In this document: positions 1 through 10,500 of the stretch, in pieces | Layout of the letters: every line of letters starts with the position of its first letter | Numbering within the stretch: position 1 is the stretch's first letter | Origin: a virus | Virus record (IMG/VR): IMGVR_UViG_3300025118_004802 | Location: 1 to 64,000 of that record | Strand: one strand, 5' to 3' | DNA length: 64,000 bases | Position numbers and translations under genes: made by a program | Notes under the pieces: generated by a model | What the model saw: the letters and a program-made list of their open reading frames with translations, nothing else | The model's database searches: none | What the model was told of the DNA's origin: nothing

Positions 1-82
1 CTTCAAGCCCTTCTTCCTTCCAACGAGTGGCCATTTCATCAATTTTGATATATTTGTGCCACTTTTTAAGATATGGTTTCAT
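1..82 (-). CDS. Start of an unknown gene (runs off the window)
   Basis: Only the first 27 codons are present. They read MKPYLKKWHKYIKIDEMATR and onward with no stop, a basic, lysine- and tryptophan-rich N terminus. The ATG at 80-82 overlaps the TGA of the upstream nucleotidase gene (ATGA junction). A strong GGAGGAG ribosome site sits eight bases upstream, so the start is well supported. No family can be named from so short a piece. Confidence 0.7.
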   Translation of the reverse strand, partial: MKPYLKKWHKYIKIDEMATRWKEEGLE

Positions 83-816
83 TCTGGCGTCTCCTCCGGT
101 GGCTCGGCACCCACTCCCAGGCCTGCTAGCTCTTTCAAAGTATCCGTCATCGAAGTGTGTAGAATACCGATGCCGCCGGCTTGCTCCCACAACGCAATTT
201 TTTCAGGAGTGTCGTCGATAAGTACATTTGGTGTACCAGAATCACCGACCGCATATTTGAATTTATCTCTCTCGACGATGACACGTTCCAAAGGCAACCC
301 TAAATTCTCTTCATTCTGCACCCACAACTCTTTTCCCTCATGGGAAGCTTGACCATGCATAGGCGATGTCAAAATAACAGGTGGAGGCTCAACATCTTTG
401 ACTAGTTCCCAAAGCACGCGTCCGTCAGGTTCAATCCAGTTCAGTTCAGACCAGAACTGCAAATCATCCTGAAGTCTGGGATACATATAATTTCTCACGG
501 CGTTTATTCTGTTTGGCGATTTCTTGTCAAAATCCTCTGCGGTGATTTTCCAATCTTCCTGATTCTGTGGATCTCTGCCAAGTTCCTCTAAGGCCCTAGC
601 CATTTTATCATACCTCTTCTTAAGACGCTCAGGGACGCTCTCAGGGGCCTTTAAATCGATGTTAATGGCCTCTGTAGCACCACGCTGAAAATCGACAAGT
701 ACTCCGTCTAAATCGACGTAAAGCTGAAAAGGAGTAATGCCAGTTCCCTCGCCCAAGTATGCACGCCAATTTTCAAAAAAAAGCTGCATACCAGTAACTA
801 GTTCCCACTTTCCCAT
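79..816 (-). CDS. HAD-like 5'(3')-deoxyribonucleotidase family protein
   Basis: The protein has the HAD hydrolase motif I LYVDLDGVLVDF (Asp35 and Asp37, counted from the chosen start) and a late motif NVLIDDTPEKI, as in 5'(3')-deoxyribonucleotidases. Family members dephosphorylate nucleoside monophosphates, and phage versions are thought to act in nucleotide pools; the substrate here is not shown. The middle (about residues 50-110) is charged and probably forms the cap region. I chose the ATG at 816 (MGKWELV). A longer reading to 864 would overlap the RuvC gene by 67 bases, and a later ATG at 789 is also possible. The gene overlaps ruvC upstream and the next gene downstream by a few bases, consistent with one transcript. 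Confidence 0.75.
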   Translation of the reverse strand: MGKWELVTGMQLFFENWRAYLGEGTGITPFQLYVDLDGVLVDFQRGATEAINIDLKAPESVPERLKKRYDKMARALEELGRDPQNQEDWKITAEDFDKKSPNRINAVRNYMYPRLQDDLQFWSELNWIEPDGRVLWELVKDVEPPPVILTSPMHGQASHEGKELWVQNEENLGLPLERVIVERDKFKYAVGDSGTPNVLIDDTPEKIALWEQAGGIGILHTSMTDTLKELAGLGVGAEPPEETPE

Positions 817-1334
817 TTCTTCAGACCTGCTCTCGCAATAATGATCGAGTCCGATCGATCCCAAGAGCCCGGTTTTGGATTACCGTGTTTTGTATATTCT
901 ATACTGAAACTTGGTTCGTTGTCAAGAAGATACTCCAAGACGACTTCCTTGGCTTTGCGACCCCTTTCGACCTTGATACCGCACAGCTTTCGGGCTGATG
1001 AAGCTCCAATAAATTCTGGTTGCAAACCAAAAACCTTGTAACACGTAAAACTAACGATGCCGTTGAATTTGGCAAGAGTTGATAAAGTTTTAGCTGATGA
1101 GAATCCGGACTTAAAGGTTTGTAAGGATTCCTCCACATAAACCTTTTCGATATTGTATCCTCTCCTCACCTTTACGTCTTTCAGTTTATTTTCAATGAAA
1201 ATTGCCTTATCCCATAAAGTAGGGAAGCGCTTCTTATTCCTGGTATCCCAAGATTCGCAAAATAATATTTCTCCGTTCTTGTCAACAACAGTTGCGCCTG
1301 TTATTGACGTAGAGACGTCTAGTCCTAAAATCAT
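798..1334 (-). CDS. RuvC-like Holliday junction resolvase
   Basis: This 178-residue protein has the RNase H-fold arrangement of RuvC. MILGLDVSTS carries Asp6 on the first strand, VYVEES carries Glu68/Glu69, and the late SWDRSDSIIIA carries Asp159 and Asp162. These are the expected metal-binding acidic residues. In the RuvC family they cut four-way DNA junctions, and in large phages the enzyme resolves branched DNA before packaging. T4 itself uses endonuclease VII for this, so a RuvC type separates this phage from T4 proper. Length is near the family norm. The start overlaps the stop of the upstream structural gene (ATGA), so the resolvase probably sits on the late transcript. Confidence 0.85.
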   Translation of the reverse strand: MILGLDVSTSITGATVVDKNGEILFCESWDTRNKKRFPTLWDKAIFIENKLKDVKVRRGYNIEKVYVEESLQTFKSGFSSAKTLSTLAKFNGIVSFTCYKVFGLQPEFIGASSARKLCGIKVERGRKAKEVVLEYLLDNEPSFSIEYTKHGNPKPGSWDRSDSIIIARAGLKKWESGN

Positions 1335-2551
1335 ATATCCAATTTTAATTTAAATGTAAATTCTCTAGAAGCAGTTTTCTTCACTGGGTTTGCCAACTTG
1401 GCCACTCCAATCAAGTTCTTGTCTTCATCATATATCCCGACCCGGCTTATGTATGTGATCTTTTCATATGACTGATCATAACCGGTGAAAGAACTGCTTG
1501 CAATATTCTTAATCGCCACCTGTGGGTCCTCGTAGTAACCCCCGCTGGAAGTGGCCGGTGTGGCCGACTGAGTAATGTCCTGATAAGTGCGATTATTGGA
1601 ATGTACAAGATGGTTGCGAGGAGCGCTTGCAAACATAGTAATCGTAGGTACATGCTGGGTACCATCAAACTTCATATAGAAGCTAGAACTGACAGCGATA
1701 TCAGTTTGTGTATTTGTGCCACCGAACGTGCCTACACCATTTGCAAAGTATGTCCAGTTGGGAGGAGAAGCAGCCCCAACATATGCTTCTGTGTGTGCTG
1801 GGCCCATCGCTGTACTATTTGCGGTCAAATCCCACGTTCCTGTGAGTACGCAGAAGCCCTCGTTATATAAGACGACACCAGCCACGCTTCCCGAACCGTT
1901 GCTGCCGGTTGGTCCAACTTGAATAAGTTCACCGTTTTTCCCTGCGTCATGAAGCTCGCCCACTAGAGTCCCTGAAATAAAGAACTTAAGATTCATGGAA
2001 CCCTTCTTGATTGAAGAGCCATAAAAAATAGAAGGGATGCTCACAAGGCCCAACTGTTGGGTTGCCTTATTCCAATGCAGATCTATACCCACCGACGAGC
2101 TAAAAGCATAATGAGGGCTCAAATAACGATAATAGTTTAATGTGTTCTCAAGCGATGTAATATGATTTGAACCTGTTGTTCGGGCAGCAGCATCTGTTAC
2201 CGCGCCCCAATATTCTTTGGAGATGCTGGCCGATAAAGGATAGCTTCCGGTCAGGGTGTCGCCATAGGAGAACTGGTTGAATGAGGTCGTAGTGATAGTG
2301 TTGAATGCGCCCTGAGACCCATCCTTGGTTATAAAGGGGTAGATTAGATTGCCCGCTGAGCGGTCAACATTCATCTCATAAAGAGACACATATCCACGAG
2401 GAACGTGTTTTACGGGGTCTGTAAAGGCGCCAGATATAGCAGGGCTGTTGTTGTGTACAAGAGTTCTACCGTAAACATAGAAAGTACATTCAGGGTTTGT
2501 TTCAATTGTGTTGTTTAGGAGATCGCCATCGTTGAACTTGTATATATACAT
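1331..2551 (-). CDS. Virion structural / adhesin-like protein, paralogue of the next gene upstream
   Basis: A 406-residue protein rich in Ser, Thr, Gly and aromatic residues, as in beta-rich tail fibres. Its second half matches the neighbour at 2557-3708. Both have an I-K-K-G-S segment, then a V-A-G-V/L-V-x-Y-x-x-G-x-x-V-L-T segment, a S-N-x-x-T-Y segment, and a final block (x-I-G-x-Y-x-x-x-N-x-L-x-x-x-A-K, then an acidic-basic strand ending LKLDI or VRLDY). I infer a gene duplication. Exact virion location is unknown; position at the end of the tail operon suggests a peripheral fibre or capsid/tail decoration. The start at 2551 follows the upstream gene by five bases. Confidence 0.7.
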   Translation of the reverse strand: MYIYKFNDGDLLNNTIETNPECTFYVYGRTLVHNNSPAISGAFTDPVKHVPRGYVSLYEMNVDRSAGNLIYPFITKDGSQGAFNTITTTSFNQFSYGDTLTGSYPLSASISKEYWGAVTDAAARTTGSNHITSLENTLNYYRYLSPHYAFSSSVGIDLHWNKATQQLGLVSIPSIFYGSSIKKGSMNLKFFISGTLVGELHDAGKNGELIQVGPTGSNGSGSVAGVVLYNEGFCVLTGTWDLTANSTAMGPAHTEAYVGAASPPNWTYFANGVGTFGGTNTQTDIAVSSSFYMKFDGTQHVPTITMFASAPRNHLVHSNNRTYQDITQSATPATSSGGYYEDPQVAIKNIASSSFTGYDQSYEKITYISRVGIYDEDKNLIGVAKLANPVKKTASREFTFKLKLDI

Positions 2552-2556
2552 TTCAC

Positions 2557-3708
2557 TTAATAATCTAAGCGCACCCTCAGAGTAAGTTCTGTATTAGGAT
2601 CTTTCTTAAGTGGTTCCGATATCTTTGCCATAGCCAGTAACTCGTTATCTGCTGAATACATGCCGATGGTAGTGATATACGAAAGGGGCAAGTCCGTAGT
2701 GTTATCTTTAACAACAATCTTGCTTTCACTGACATAGGTCGGGTTTGACGAATAGTTAAACTCGTTATGGTTAGCTCGGCAGAAGTAAATAGTCGAGTTC
2801 AGCTCAGTAGTGTTGTTAAAGCTGATGTTCTTCACTCGGCCTCTAAACCCATCTGCGGCGCCGGAGATCGACTGCGACGCAAAAAGCTGGATCATGTTTG
2901 AAGAACCGGTGATGGCGGAGCCGAAATAACCTCGGCCGCCGGAGCCGCTTCCAATCTGCGCCGGTTGGGCGCCATATACATCCGGATATTCGCTATAGAA
3001 TGCCACTGGTGAACTGAACACGCTTGCTGTGAGGACTACGATACCAGCTTGATAGAAAACAAGGCCAGCGACATTACTGTTGGCTTTATCAGTGACAAGG
3101 AGCGCTGTCGAGGAGGTCAAAAGTAACCCATACTCGCCTGCGGGGGAGTTAACACGATAGTTATTCGCAGCATTGTAATCAGAGATGGTCATGGAGGTAG
3201 AGTTATCAATCGCGCCGGTTGCGGAACTACCAGTATAGAGATCTATAGTGAATGAACCCTTCTTAATTTCGTCCTTCGTTAAGAGCCTAGAGAAGCTTAG
3301 GAAGAAAACCTCGGCTAGTCCATCTGAGCCGCCGGCGGTGTTACCGTCACGGTCAAAGCCACGAATAGCAGAACCAGTAGCATTGTATCCCATGAGTACC
3401 TGAGCCATCTGATTGTAAATATTGATCTTTTTGGCTTGTTGGGTAACCTGGGTGGAGTCGGAAGAGGAGACAGGAGAGGAAGCGCTCATGCCAACTGTAA
3501 TGTCTACGATATGATTAGCAGAAGAACTCAGATAAGGGTAGTCGTAAACTGATTGGAACATCCCGTGGCCAAAGTTCTTGATATTTGTTTCGGTATTCGT
3601 GATGTACGTACCTGACAAAATCGAACCCGTCATCGGGATTGCTTCATGCAATAGCGTTCTCGTGTTTGTGAGATCGCTATTTAAAAAATTCTTAAATGTT
3701 GTTGCCAT
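2557..3708 (-). CDS. Virion structural / adhesin-like protein, paralogue of the next gene downstream
   Basis: A 383-residue beta-rich protein with no signal peptide. It carries the shared blocks described for 1331-2551: KKGSFTIDLYTGSS, NVAGLVFYQAGIVVLT, NEFNYSSNPTYVSES and the C-terminal SYITTIGMYSADNELLAMAK. The NEFNYSSNPTY block is better kept here than in its partner, where it reads NHLVHSNNRTY. That suggests this copy is closer to the ancestral form or less free to vary. A GGAAG ribosome site precedes the ATG at 3708. I infer a virion surface or tail structural role from the operon and composition; no enzymatic motif is visible. Confidence 0.7.
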   Translation of the reverse strand: MATTFKNFLNSDLTNTRTLLHEAIPMTGSILSGTYITNTETNIKNFGHGMFQSVYDYPYLSSSANHIVDITVGMSASSPVSSSDSTQVTQQAKKINIYNQMAQVLMGYNATGSAIRGFDRDGNTAGGSDGLAEVFFLSFSRLLTKDEIKKGSFTIDLYTGSSATGAIDNSTSMTISDYNAANNYRVNSPAGEYGLLLTSSTALLVTDKANSNVAGLVFYQAGIVVLTASVFSSPVAFYSEYPDVYGAQPAQIGSGSGGRGYFGSAITGSSNMIQLFASQSISGAADGFRGRVKNISFNNTTELNSTIYFCRANHNEFNYSSNPTYVSESKIVVKDNTTDLPLSYITTIGMYSADNELLAMAKISEPLKKDPNTELTLRVRLDY

Positions 3709-3723
3709 TGTTGCCTGCTTCCT

Positions 3724-4677
3724 TTATGCGTTATATACTTTTACGAACCTAACTGGCACATCAATGCGATAGCCAGTCTGTCCTCCTGTAATACGAACCG
3801 TTGAGTCAATATACTTCAAGCCTGTGTAGTTTGTGCCGGCGGTGCCGCCTGTCTTGACCGCTGTAGCTAAAACACTAGTAGTATCTGTGGAGCCGAGTCT
3901 ATCAAAGAGAAACTCACTACTTTGAAGCTCCACTGAGGATTTGAGGCTGAAGGTAAGTCTCGTTCCGCGTGGGCCTGCAATGGGTGAGTTGGGGTTCTGG
4001 GAGGGGCCCCGCAAAGTCGTCGTTATCATGCTCCCTCCAACTTGGGAAATATAATAGCTAGCAATACTGTCATCATCGATAAAAGATACAGGTTGGACGT
4101 CGCCGCCGTCGTTTGTCACCTGGCCAAGACGGTTATCAATTTCCATAATGTATTGGTTCTCGATCAAATCTGGATCCAAAGCAAACGACGACGGAATCTC
4201 TGTTGTGTCAAGCCCTTGGTCCAAGACTATATCAAATACCGGATCCGTGTCGGGGCCCCGGATAACCGTCCCCACCGTGTCGGCGGCGCCGACACATAGG
4301 GCGTTCACAGTATTGGTGTCGGCTGCAACGACCCAGGTTTGTAAATTAGTATTTCTGGCGGTGCCGGCGAGGAGTTCGTTGATCTCCATGATCGGCAGAT
4401 AGAGTAAGTTGGTTCTGGCAATTGTCATAAGTTTTGATTTTAAAAATGACGTATTGTTGGTGAATGCCTCCAGAACTGGCGTTTGCAAAATCTCTAAATC
4501 ATAATATGCGGATCCGCTAGCGTTCCCTTTGTCATACAAGCCATAGTTAATTTCATCATCACCTAAAGCAAACTTTGCAATTCTAAACGAGCCGTCTCCG
4601 CGAGCAAGGCGCATGCGCCCCGTATCGGTTAAGACTGCGTCAAGAATTATATCCCCAGAGTTATCTAAAAATGCCAT
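3724..4677 (-). CDS. Virion structural protein with a shared N-terminal module
   Basis: A 317-residue protein whose first ~50 residues (DIILDAVLTDTGRMRLARGD, then a phenylalanine-rich strand and LGDDEINYG) resemble the start of the protein at 12176-13198. Common features are an acidic I-L/D-x-x-L-T-x-x-G-[RK] stretch, a basic L-[AS]-x-G segment and a D-D-[DE]-I-x-Y ending. The rest is different and beta-rich. A shared N terminus with divergent bodies is typical of parts that dock on one platform, but this is inference. It is the first gene after the 72-base gap at 4678-4749, which holds a possible late promoter and a good GGAGA ribosome site. Confidence 0.7.
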   Translation of the reverse strand: MAFLDNSGDIILDAVLTDTGRMRLARGDGSFRIAKFALGDDEINYGLYDKGNASGSAYYDLEILQTPVLEAFTNNTSFLKSKLMTIARTNLLYLPIMEINELLAGTARNTNLQTWVVAADTNTVNALCVGAADTVGTVIRGPDTDPVFDIVLDQGLDTTEIPSSFALDPDLIENQYIMEIDNRLGQVTNDGGDVQPVSFIDDDSIASYYISQVGGSMITTTLRGPSQNPNSPIAGPRGTRLTFSLKSSVELQSSEFLFDRLGSTDTTSVLATAVKTGGTAGTNYTGLKYIDSTVRITGGQTGYRIDVPVRFVKVYNA

Positions 4678-4683
4678 ACTGTA

Positions 4684-4703
4684 TCTCCATTATACTGTTT
4701 ATA
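4684..4703 (-). promoter_or_regulatory. Candidate late promoter / upstream element of the adhesin genes
   Basis: Reading on the minus strand, the gap before the 4677 gene contains TATAAACA (4703-4696), one base from the T4 late-promoter box TATAAATA. It is followed by GTATAATGGAGA and the start codon 12 bases later. If transcription starts a few bases after TATAAACA, the GGAGA ribosome site lies inside the message. The overlapping TATAAT is too close to the ATG to leave a normal leader, so I prefer the late-type reading. The rest of the gap is AT-rich, with no clear terminator. Confidence 0.4.
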
Positions 4704-4749
4704 ATTAGTGTTTTTTAATAAATAGTGCTTCTTTTTATCAAAAGGCATC

Positions 4750-7533
4750 TTATTCTTCACCCTTCTTGGTCAAGTTAACACCCAGGTTCACATCAAACTT
4801 TCTCCCGGTTGCTCGCGAGGTAAATCGTAGTTTAAAAGTTCGCCCCCAAACACTCGGGATATTCATGCCCACCTCTATATCTTGTAAATCAATATCTTTC
4901 GTTGACTCCGGCATTGGCACCCCTTCTAGTACCGTGGCCAATTGATCGGGCGTTATCATTTGGTTTGCATAGTTGGGGGCAATCTGTATATATCTCCTCA
5001 TATCTCGTGAGGGTATTCTTGTGAGCCCAGAGGGCGCCAACGGAACGATGCGAATGGACGGCATTATGATACCATCATTGTTGACCATGCGAACCTCGTA
5101 AAGTTCGGTAGGGTTAGAAATAAAACCATGGTAATCCACAGTTCGAGCCGTGTAGTAATAATACTTATTAGGCTCGATGTAATCTACCAAAGAGCGAGAA
5201 TCATACCTACTACCACGATAGGTCGTATCGAGAGGAGAAGTTTCTAGCTCTGCGCCTGCAAACTCTTCATATGAAGATGGCCAGTGTTCTAGGCGATATA
5301 TCTGAAACTCCTTCGCTATGTCGTCACCAGTGAACCTGACGACCTCCTGTCCTCGGTCATTCCTCAAGTTTCCCTGGGTCTCCCTGACTCTAGAAAACTT
5401 ATCCAAATCGTTGTTATCCCCATCGACCTCAATCGGGACGCCAGGGGCGACAAATTCGCCAAAAGAATTATTAATGTTGAACAACACTCTGTCATCTTTG
5501 CCCTTGTAAGGAACAAGATGAACCTCAGGCGGGGGCGGAGGATCGTCGACCACGCGGGCAGATAATGACTCGCCATAGTCGACTTCGCACAACTTTATAT
5601 TAGGTACCACGATCGTGCGCAAAAAAGCCGAACCGTTAGGGAAGGACTGCACGTCGGCGCCCGGTTGGGGCATGCGCCAGGCGCCTGGGGAGTTGATCTG
5701 CCTCGCGGGGAGGTGGGCGGCGACCCCCGGTGTCTCGTCAAAGTAAACACGGCTTCCGAAAACAAGAACCAGTTGTTTAATTCGGTATTCATAAAGTCGG
5801 TTATAACGCACCTGTGTGTCGATATATTTTATAACGTCTAATTTATTAGAGTTTGGGATGATTGTCTTTGAAATAAGTTGCGAAGCGGCGGCCGATCGGT
5901 ACTTACAAATCTCATAGCCAACCACCTCGGAGTATGCAGGTGTGCCAGAAAGTATATCAAAAAAAGTACGCTTGTTAGCTTCGTAAGTCTGTTCTAATTT
6001 AGCTGAGGTCATCGCGGACGCTATTGTCTTGTAAAGCTCGTCGTTGTTCATTTCGTTGTAGATGCGATCGCCTGTAGGTCCATAGATAACTACATTGCTA
6101 ATTTGTGCATCAGGGCCTGTGAGGGGAGCAAGGTAGTCATCTTTAAAGGTTGAAGCGTTAAAGGGCAGCGTACGTACGGAGTTAAACGCAGGGCGTGACG
6201 CTGTCAACAACGGGGAATCTACATCCTGAGTCGTCTGTTGTTTTTGAACGATACGTACCATTCGAGTCGAGGAGGGTCGAACGCCAGGGAGAGGAGGTTC
6301 TGGGTCTAACATCCTCGGAAGAATGAAATTGTTAATTTTGAGTTCCGACATCGTTTCCACGAAACTAGTGTCGGTACTGGTGTTCATTTCCACTTCGACG
6401 TGCATCGGGAAGAGATTCCTTTTCTCATGAGAGCTTTTTAACAGGTTATAGGAGTCATTAGCAAAATAAACATTCTTATAATCATCGGACAGTTCGCTCA
6501 AATCACTTAAATTATCATTCTCCGCCATGGCAGAAACCGCAGTTGCATACTTCTGGAAGTATTGCCCCTCATCAACATCGCTAACCTTAATATTATCCTC
6601 AACTTGGTCAACCATAATTCCATCAATCCGACCGTTTAAAGTAATCAGTTGGTTAAAAATTGAATTATCCGCGTCTCTAAATTGTCCCGAAGCTTCTGAG
6701 GTGAATGCGTACAAACTTGGTAAAGCAGTGTCGCTTAAGCTATGATTTGCTATGTTTTCCTCGTACGAGGGTACTAAATAACTGTATTCGGGCTTCACTG
6801 ATAAATAGAACGGGTTGTTCACCAACACAGCATTCATATCAGAAGGTAGAAGCGGACTCGGTGTCTCAAACACGAAGTCATCAAAATACATTCCTTCACG
6901 TAGAGTACCCATATAGGAAGGGAACCCATCATGTCTATCCCATTCCTGGGTAGCGACGTTAAAATCGCCAAGTCTTGTGGTTTTAAGAGCTTTTGAAAAC
7001 AAATAATTATGAGCAGTTTCGCCCGGGTTTTGCTCTTGCACCAACTCATTAATGGAGATACCCAACACTCTTAATTCTAAATCTTGTACATCTCCTTTAA
7101 CTGTCTGTGCATGGACGTGGCCGTCGCCCTCGCGCACCCCTAGAGAATAGGCCGGGGCCCAAACAGGCGTTGGGCCAGTAAAGCCCGTTGAAATATCTGG
7201 GGAGCGGGGGAAATCAACTGACTTAAGGGTCATATCGCGTCCGTGGAGCGTCCCCTCGCTTGTACGGAGGGCTCCCGGGGCGCCGGGGCGTTCGGCTGCG
7301 TTATGGATGGTCTGCATATCGACAGCCTTGTGCCACATCTCGTTGGTGTTACGGTGATGAGAGTCTTCACCAGTAAAATAACTACCAAAATATTCCCTAA
7401 TCGAGAGGGCTGCCCGTTGGTTTGCTTCTCCAAACCCCAGGGGGCGATAGTATCTACTTCGAGAGTTGGTTTTACTTGGGCTCTTAAAAATAAGCTCTGG
7501 AAAATATGTAGTAATATTAGATTTATAGGGCAT
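4750..7533 (-). CDS. Large virion structural protein (927 residues)
   Basis: No enzymatic motif or signal peptide is visible. The protein is soluble-looking and of mixed composition. The last ~250 residues contain alternating strands and FN3-like stretches (for example LEHWPSSYEEFAGAELETSP and PNKYYYYTARTVDYHGFISN), typical of fibronectin-type or baseplate-associated domains. The start at 7533 forms a TAATG overlap with the preceding 1546-residue gene, with GAGGAG upstream. That coupling, and its place between baseplate and adhesin genes, suggests a tail or baseplate component made in proportion to its neighbour. The family was not recognised. Confidence 0.7.
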   Translation of the reverse strand: MPYKSNITTYFPELIFKSPSKTNSRSRYYRPLGFGEANQRAALSIREYFGSYFTGEDSHHRNTNEMWHKAVDMQTIHNAAERPGAPGALRTSEGTLHGRDMTLKSVDFPRSPDISTGFTGPTPVWAPAYSLGVREGDGHVHAQTVKGDVQDLELRVLGISINELVQEQNPGETAHNYLFSKALKTTRLGDFNVATQEWDRHDGFPSYMGTLREGMYFDDFVFETPSPLLPSDMNAVLVNNPFYLSVKPEYSYLVPSYEENIANHSLSDTALPSLYAFTSEASGQFRDADNSIFNQLITLNGRIDGIMVDQVEDNIKVSDVDEGQYFQKYATAVSAMAENDNLSDLSELSDDYKNVYFANDSYNLLKSSHEKRNLFPMHVEVEMNTSTDTSFVETMSELKINNFILPRMLDPEPPLPGVRPSSTRMVRIVQKQQTTQDVDSPLLTASRPAFNSVRTLPFNASTFKDDYLAPLTGPDAQISNVVIYGPTGDRIYNEMNNDELYKTIASAMTSAKLEQTYEANKRTFFDILSGTPAYSEVVGYEICKYRSAAASQLISKTIIPNSNKLDVIKYIDTQVRYNRLYEYRIKQLVLVFGSRVYFDETPGVAAHLPARQINSPGAWRMPQPGADVQSFPNGSAFLRTIVVPNIKLCEVDYGESLSARVVDDPPPPPEVHLVPYKGKDDRVLFNINNSFGEFVAPGVPIEVDGDNNDLDKFSRVRETQGNLRNDRGQEVVRFTGDDIAKEFQIYRLEHWPSSYEEFAGAELETSPLDTTYRGSRYDSRSLVDYIEPNKYYYYTARTVDYHGFISNPTELYEVRMVNNDGIIMPSIRIVPLAPSGLTRIPSRDMRRYIQIAPNYANQMITPDQLATVLEGVPMPESTKDIDLQDIEVGMNIPSVWGRTFKLRFTSRATGRKFDVNLGVNLTKKGEE

Positions 7534-10500
7534 TACTGGACTCCTCGCATTGGCAGCGTCACAGCATAAATCGTGTCGCAGGCGCCCTGGGGTTCAGCAG
7601 CCTGGAGTTCGGGCACGGCAACAGGGTTGGCCTCTTGATCTGCAGTGAGACGTCCTTTCACTATAAACATATCATCAAACACAGTCATGTTTAAATATGA
7701 AGGGTGTATAACTCTAAGTGCATCATTCTGATATGGTACCAGGCGACAAAGAACATTGTAATCAAAATCTTGAGCGGTGGCCTTTTCCCAGCGAGGTGAA
7801 TCCATTAATAAGACTCCGCCACTATCGTCTTGCATGGTATTGAATCCCTTTAACACTTGGATCTCCATTGTCTTATTCAAGTGAATGTCCACAAAGCCAT
7901 CGTAGTTACGTGCCCACAAGTTAGAGGGGTTTCTGTAGCGATCTGGTTCTGGGTGTCCATTTGTTAGTATGAGTTTAACAGAGTTGGGTAGACTATTATA
8001 TGCATTTCCTGCTTCCAGGGCTGCTTCGGCGCGCCGCCATTCGGGGCCATTAACATCAGAAAAGAGAAAGTTTATATACTTTCTAGACAAAGATGTTTTC
8101 TGAGAGTCTAACAGCGCATCAAAGAATTTGGCAGTATCGGCAGAACTAGGTACTTTGAAAGTTCTGAAGTATGCATTAGAGCCCAGCTGAGCGCCGACGG
8201 CGTAGGGATCGAGGTAGCCAGTAAATGAATCATCCAAACCCATTATCGAAGCGGCGGATGGGGAATCGTCATCTTGTTGAACGACCTCTGCTAAGTTTTC
8301 TACTCCTCTAACCATCCTATTTAATAAGTAATTATAACTTGACTTTGTAAACACGGTAGCGTTCTGAAACTCGAATATACTATCAAGGGTGTCCCCAAGA
8401 CGGTACCGGTCATTTCTATTTGGGTTCTGTCGGTTTGGAGACTGCGGAGGACGGGTATAAAAATCCTCTTTAATAGCAGGCACGTTGTCTGTTTCAATAA
8501 GTTTATTGAGCAAACGTATGCGAGCAACCATCAGGTCATAGCTGCGAAGGCCTTCCATGTAATGCGCCGGGGTGGCAGCTATATTATACGCATGTTCAAA
8601 TACAAATAAGTCCAAGTTCTGCAAGCTTTCAGGGAATCTTTGCATGTCTTCCATGGTTTGGTTAGAGTTACTCCCGTGTGCGTCCAGTACGATGTACTGT
8701 GGCGTGAGATATGAATATTGAGAGGGCTTTGCAAAGTCTGGGGTACCTCCGGCGTCGCTGCCGATGTTTTCCAAAATACCTCCCCAGCTGGGATCGAAAA
8801 AGCTCTTCTTCACTTCTTTTTTCGAAAGCGCGGTGATGTATTCATGGCCAAGGATTCTGATACCATCAGGGTACCTTTCCTCCCACCTTTGCCAGTCTCC
8901 TCCGTCCGTAGCGCTAATTGCACGGGCATTGTTGGGCACCGTGTAACGCGCATTTAGATAGTAATATCCATTAGCGGCTGTACGGCCAGCTTGGATGGTT
9001 TTGCTGGACCGTCTTTCTATGGCGAAGTCCCGCGGGGGACGGGCGCCGGCTGGACGGGCTGCCCAGACCTCTGAGTTAGGGTAGTGTGGCTTAACCGCGA
9101 TCGAAAGGAGTTCGTCAATTTTAGACATAGTGTTCTGTAACAAATCCATTATCCTATAGACTGTTTTTCTGGAACAGGTACAGACCCCCAGAAAGCCTCT
9201 CAAGATATTGCTCACCTCTTCTCGGTTAAAACTAGACGGATCCGCAGAGAGAGTTGCCAAAGTGTTAATAAACACACCATTACGCTTATAAAGTCGCTGT
9301 GCAATCGTTTTGACCGGTTGCGGAATACCGCTGGCTGCACTCTCCATCGCTCGAATAAAAGAATCACTAGGACGATTAAGAGCGTTGTTGTAGTTCCCTC
9401 TTACAGTATAGTTTCCATTGGCTTGGCGATCCTGGGCAACACTTATTCCATATCCTTTACCATCTTGGGAATTTTGGACGGCGTTTACTCCATTAACCAT
9501 CAGAAGATTGTAATACTGTGATAAGTCGTTCAATAGCCCTCGTAACTGTGTTCTCCGTTCACTCAGATAACCCTGTGTTTTATCAAGTATTTTAAACCTG
9601 ACGCCGTACTGGTAGGCTCCGCCAGTCAAATTGGCGGCGGATAAATCCTCTGCAGAGAAGAACCTTGCTTTCCCAGTTTGGTATGCAAAGTTAGCTTGTG
9701 TTGAGGAGGCAGCCGTAAACTCGCCATTATGCTTATTCGCTAGAAGATCCGTTACTTCGCGAAGTTTTCCGCTTATGGTCGAATTTTTATGGAACGTTCC
9801 GTCGATATCCGCACTGTCTATTACAATGTCCGGGGCGGTTGCAGTCTCTCTGGTGCCTACATTCGGATAATCAGTGTCTGGGCCTCCAAGTCGATTGTGG
9901 ACCTGAAGATCTCTAATTTGATGCCTTATTACCTCCAAAGATTTAATTTCCACACGCGTCATCACCTCTCTTCTTTCTGGAGGGGAGAGGCGTCGGAAGA
10001 AAGCGCCTATTGGAGAATTCTGAAAAACGGCTGTTTCCATGTCAATTCCAAAAAACAGTTTATTGACTCGACCAGAGTCAGAAGTTATATGAATATCTGT
10101 CACCGGATCCAATCTTTGATATATCACATTATTGTTTTCTTGATTGACTCCTCCAATTGAGGGCAAGAACTCTTTAATATTCGTTAAACCCAAATTATAC
10201 TCAAAACGCTGGGCCTTATCTATGATTCTATTGTCTTGTATTTTATTATTTGGAAGGTAGTCTATCCTTAAGCGGGGCTGAACCTTGCTTGAGTCTCGGC
10301 GATTCCCGCCATACCATCCGCGCTCTAGCTGGCCGCCACGCTCGTCCTCGCCAACATAAAGACCAGAATCATAAAATACTGGGCCCTTCCACTGTTCGCC
10401 GGATCGATAACCTTCAATATTTTGATCCACGAAGAATACACTACTAGTCCTTACTAATGCTCCGGACTCTATGATGTTCTCCCCTGTTGGATTGCCGACA

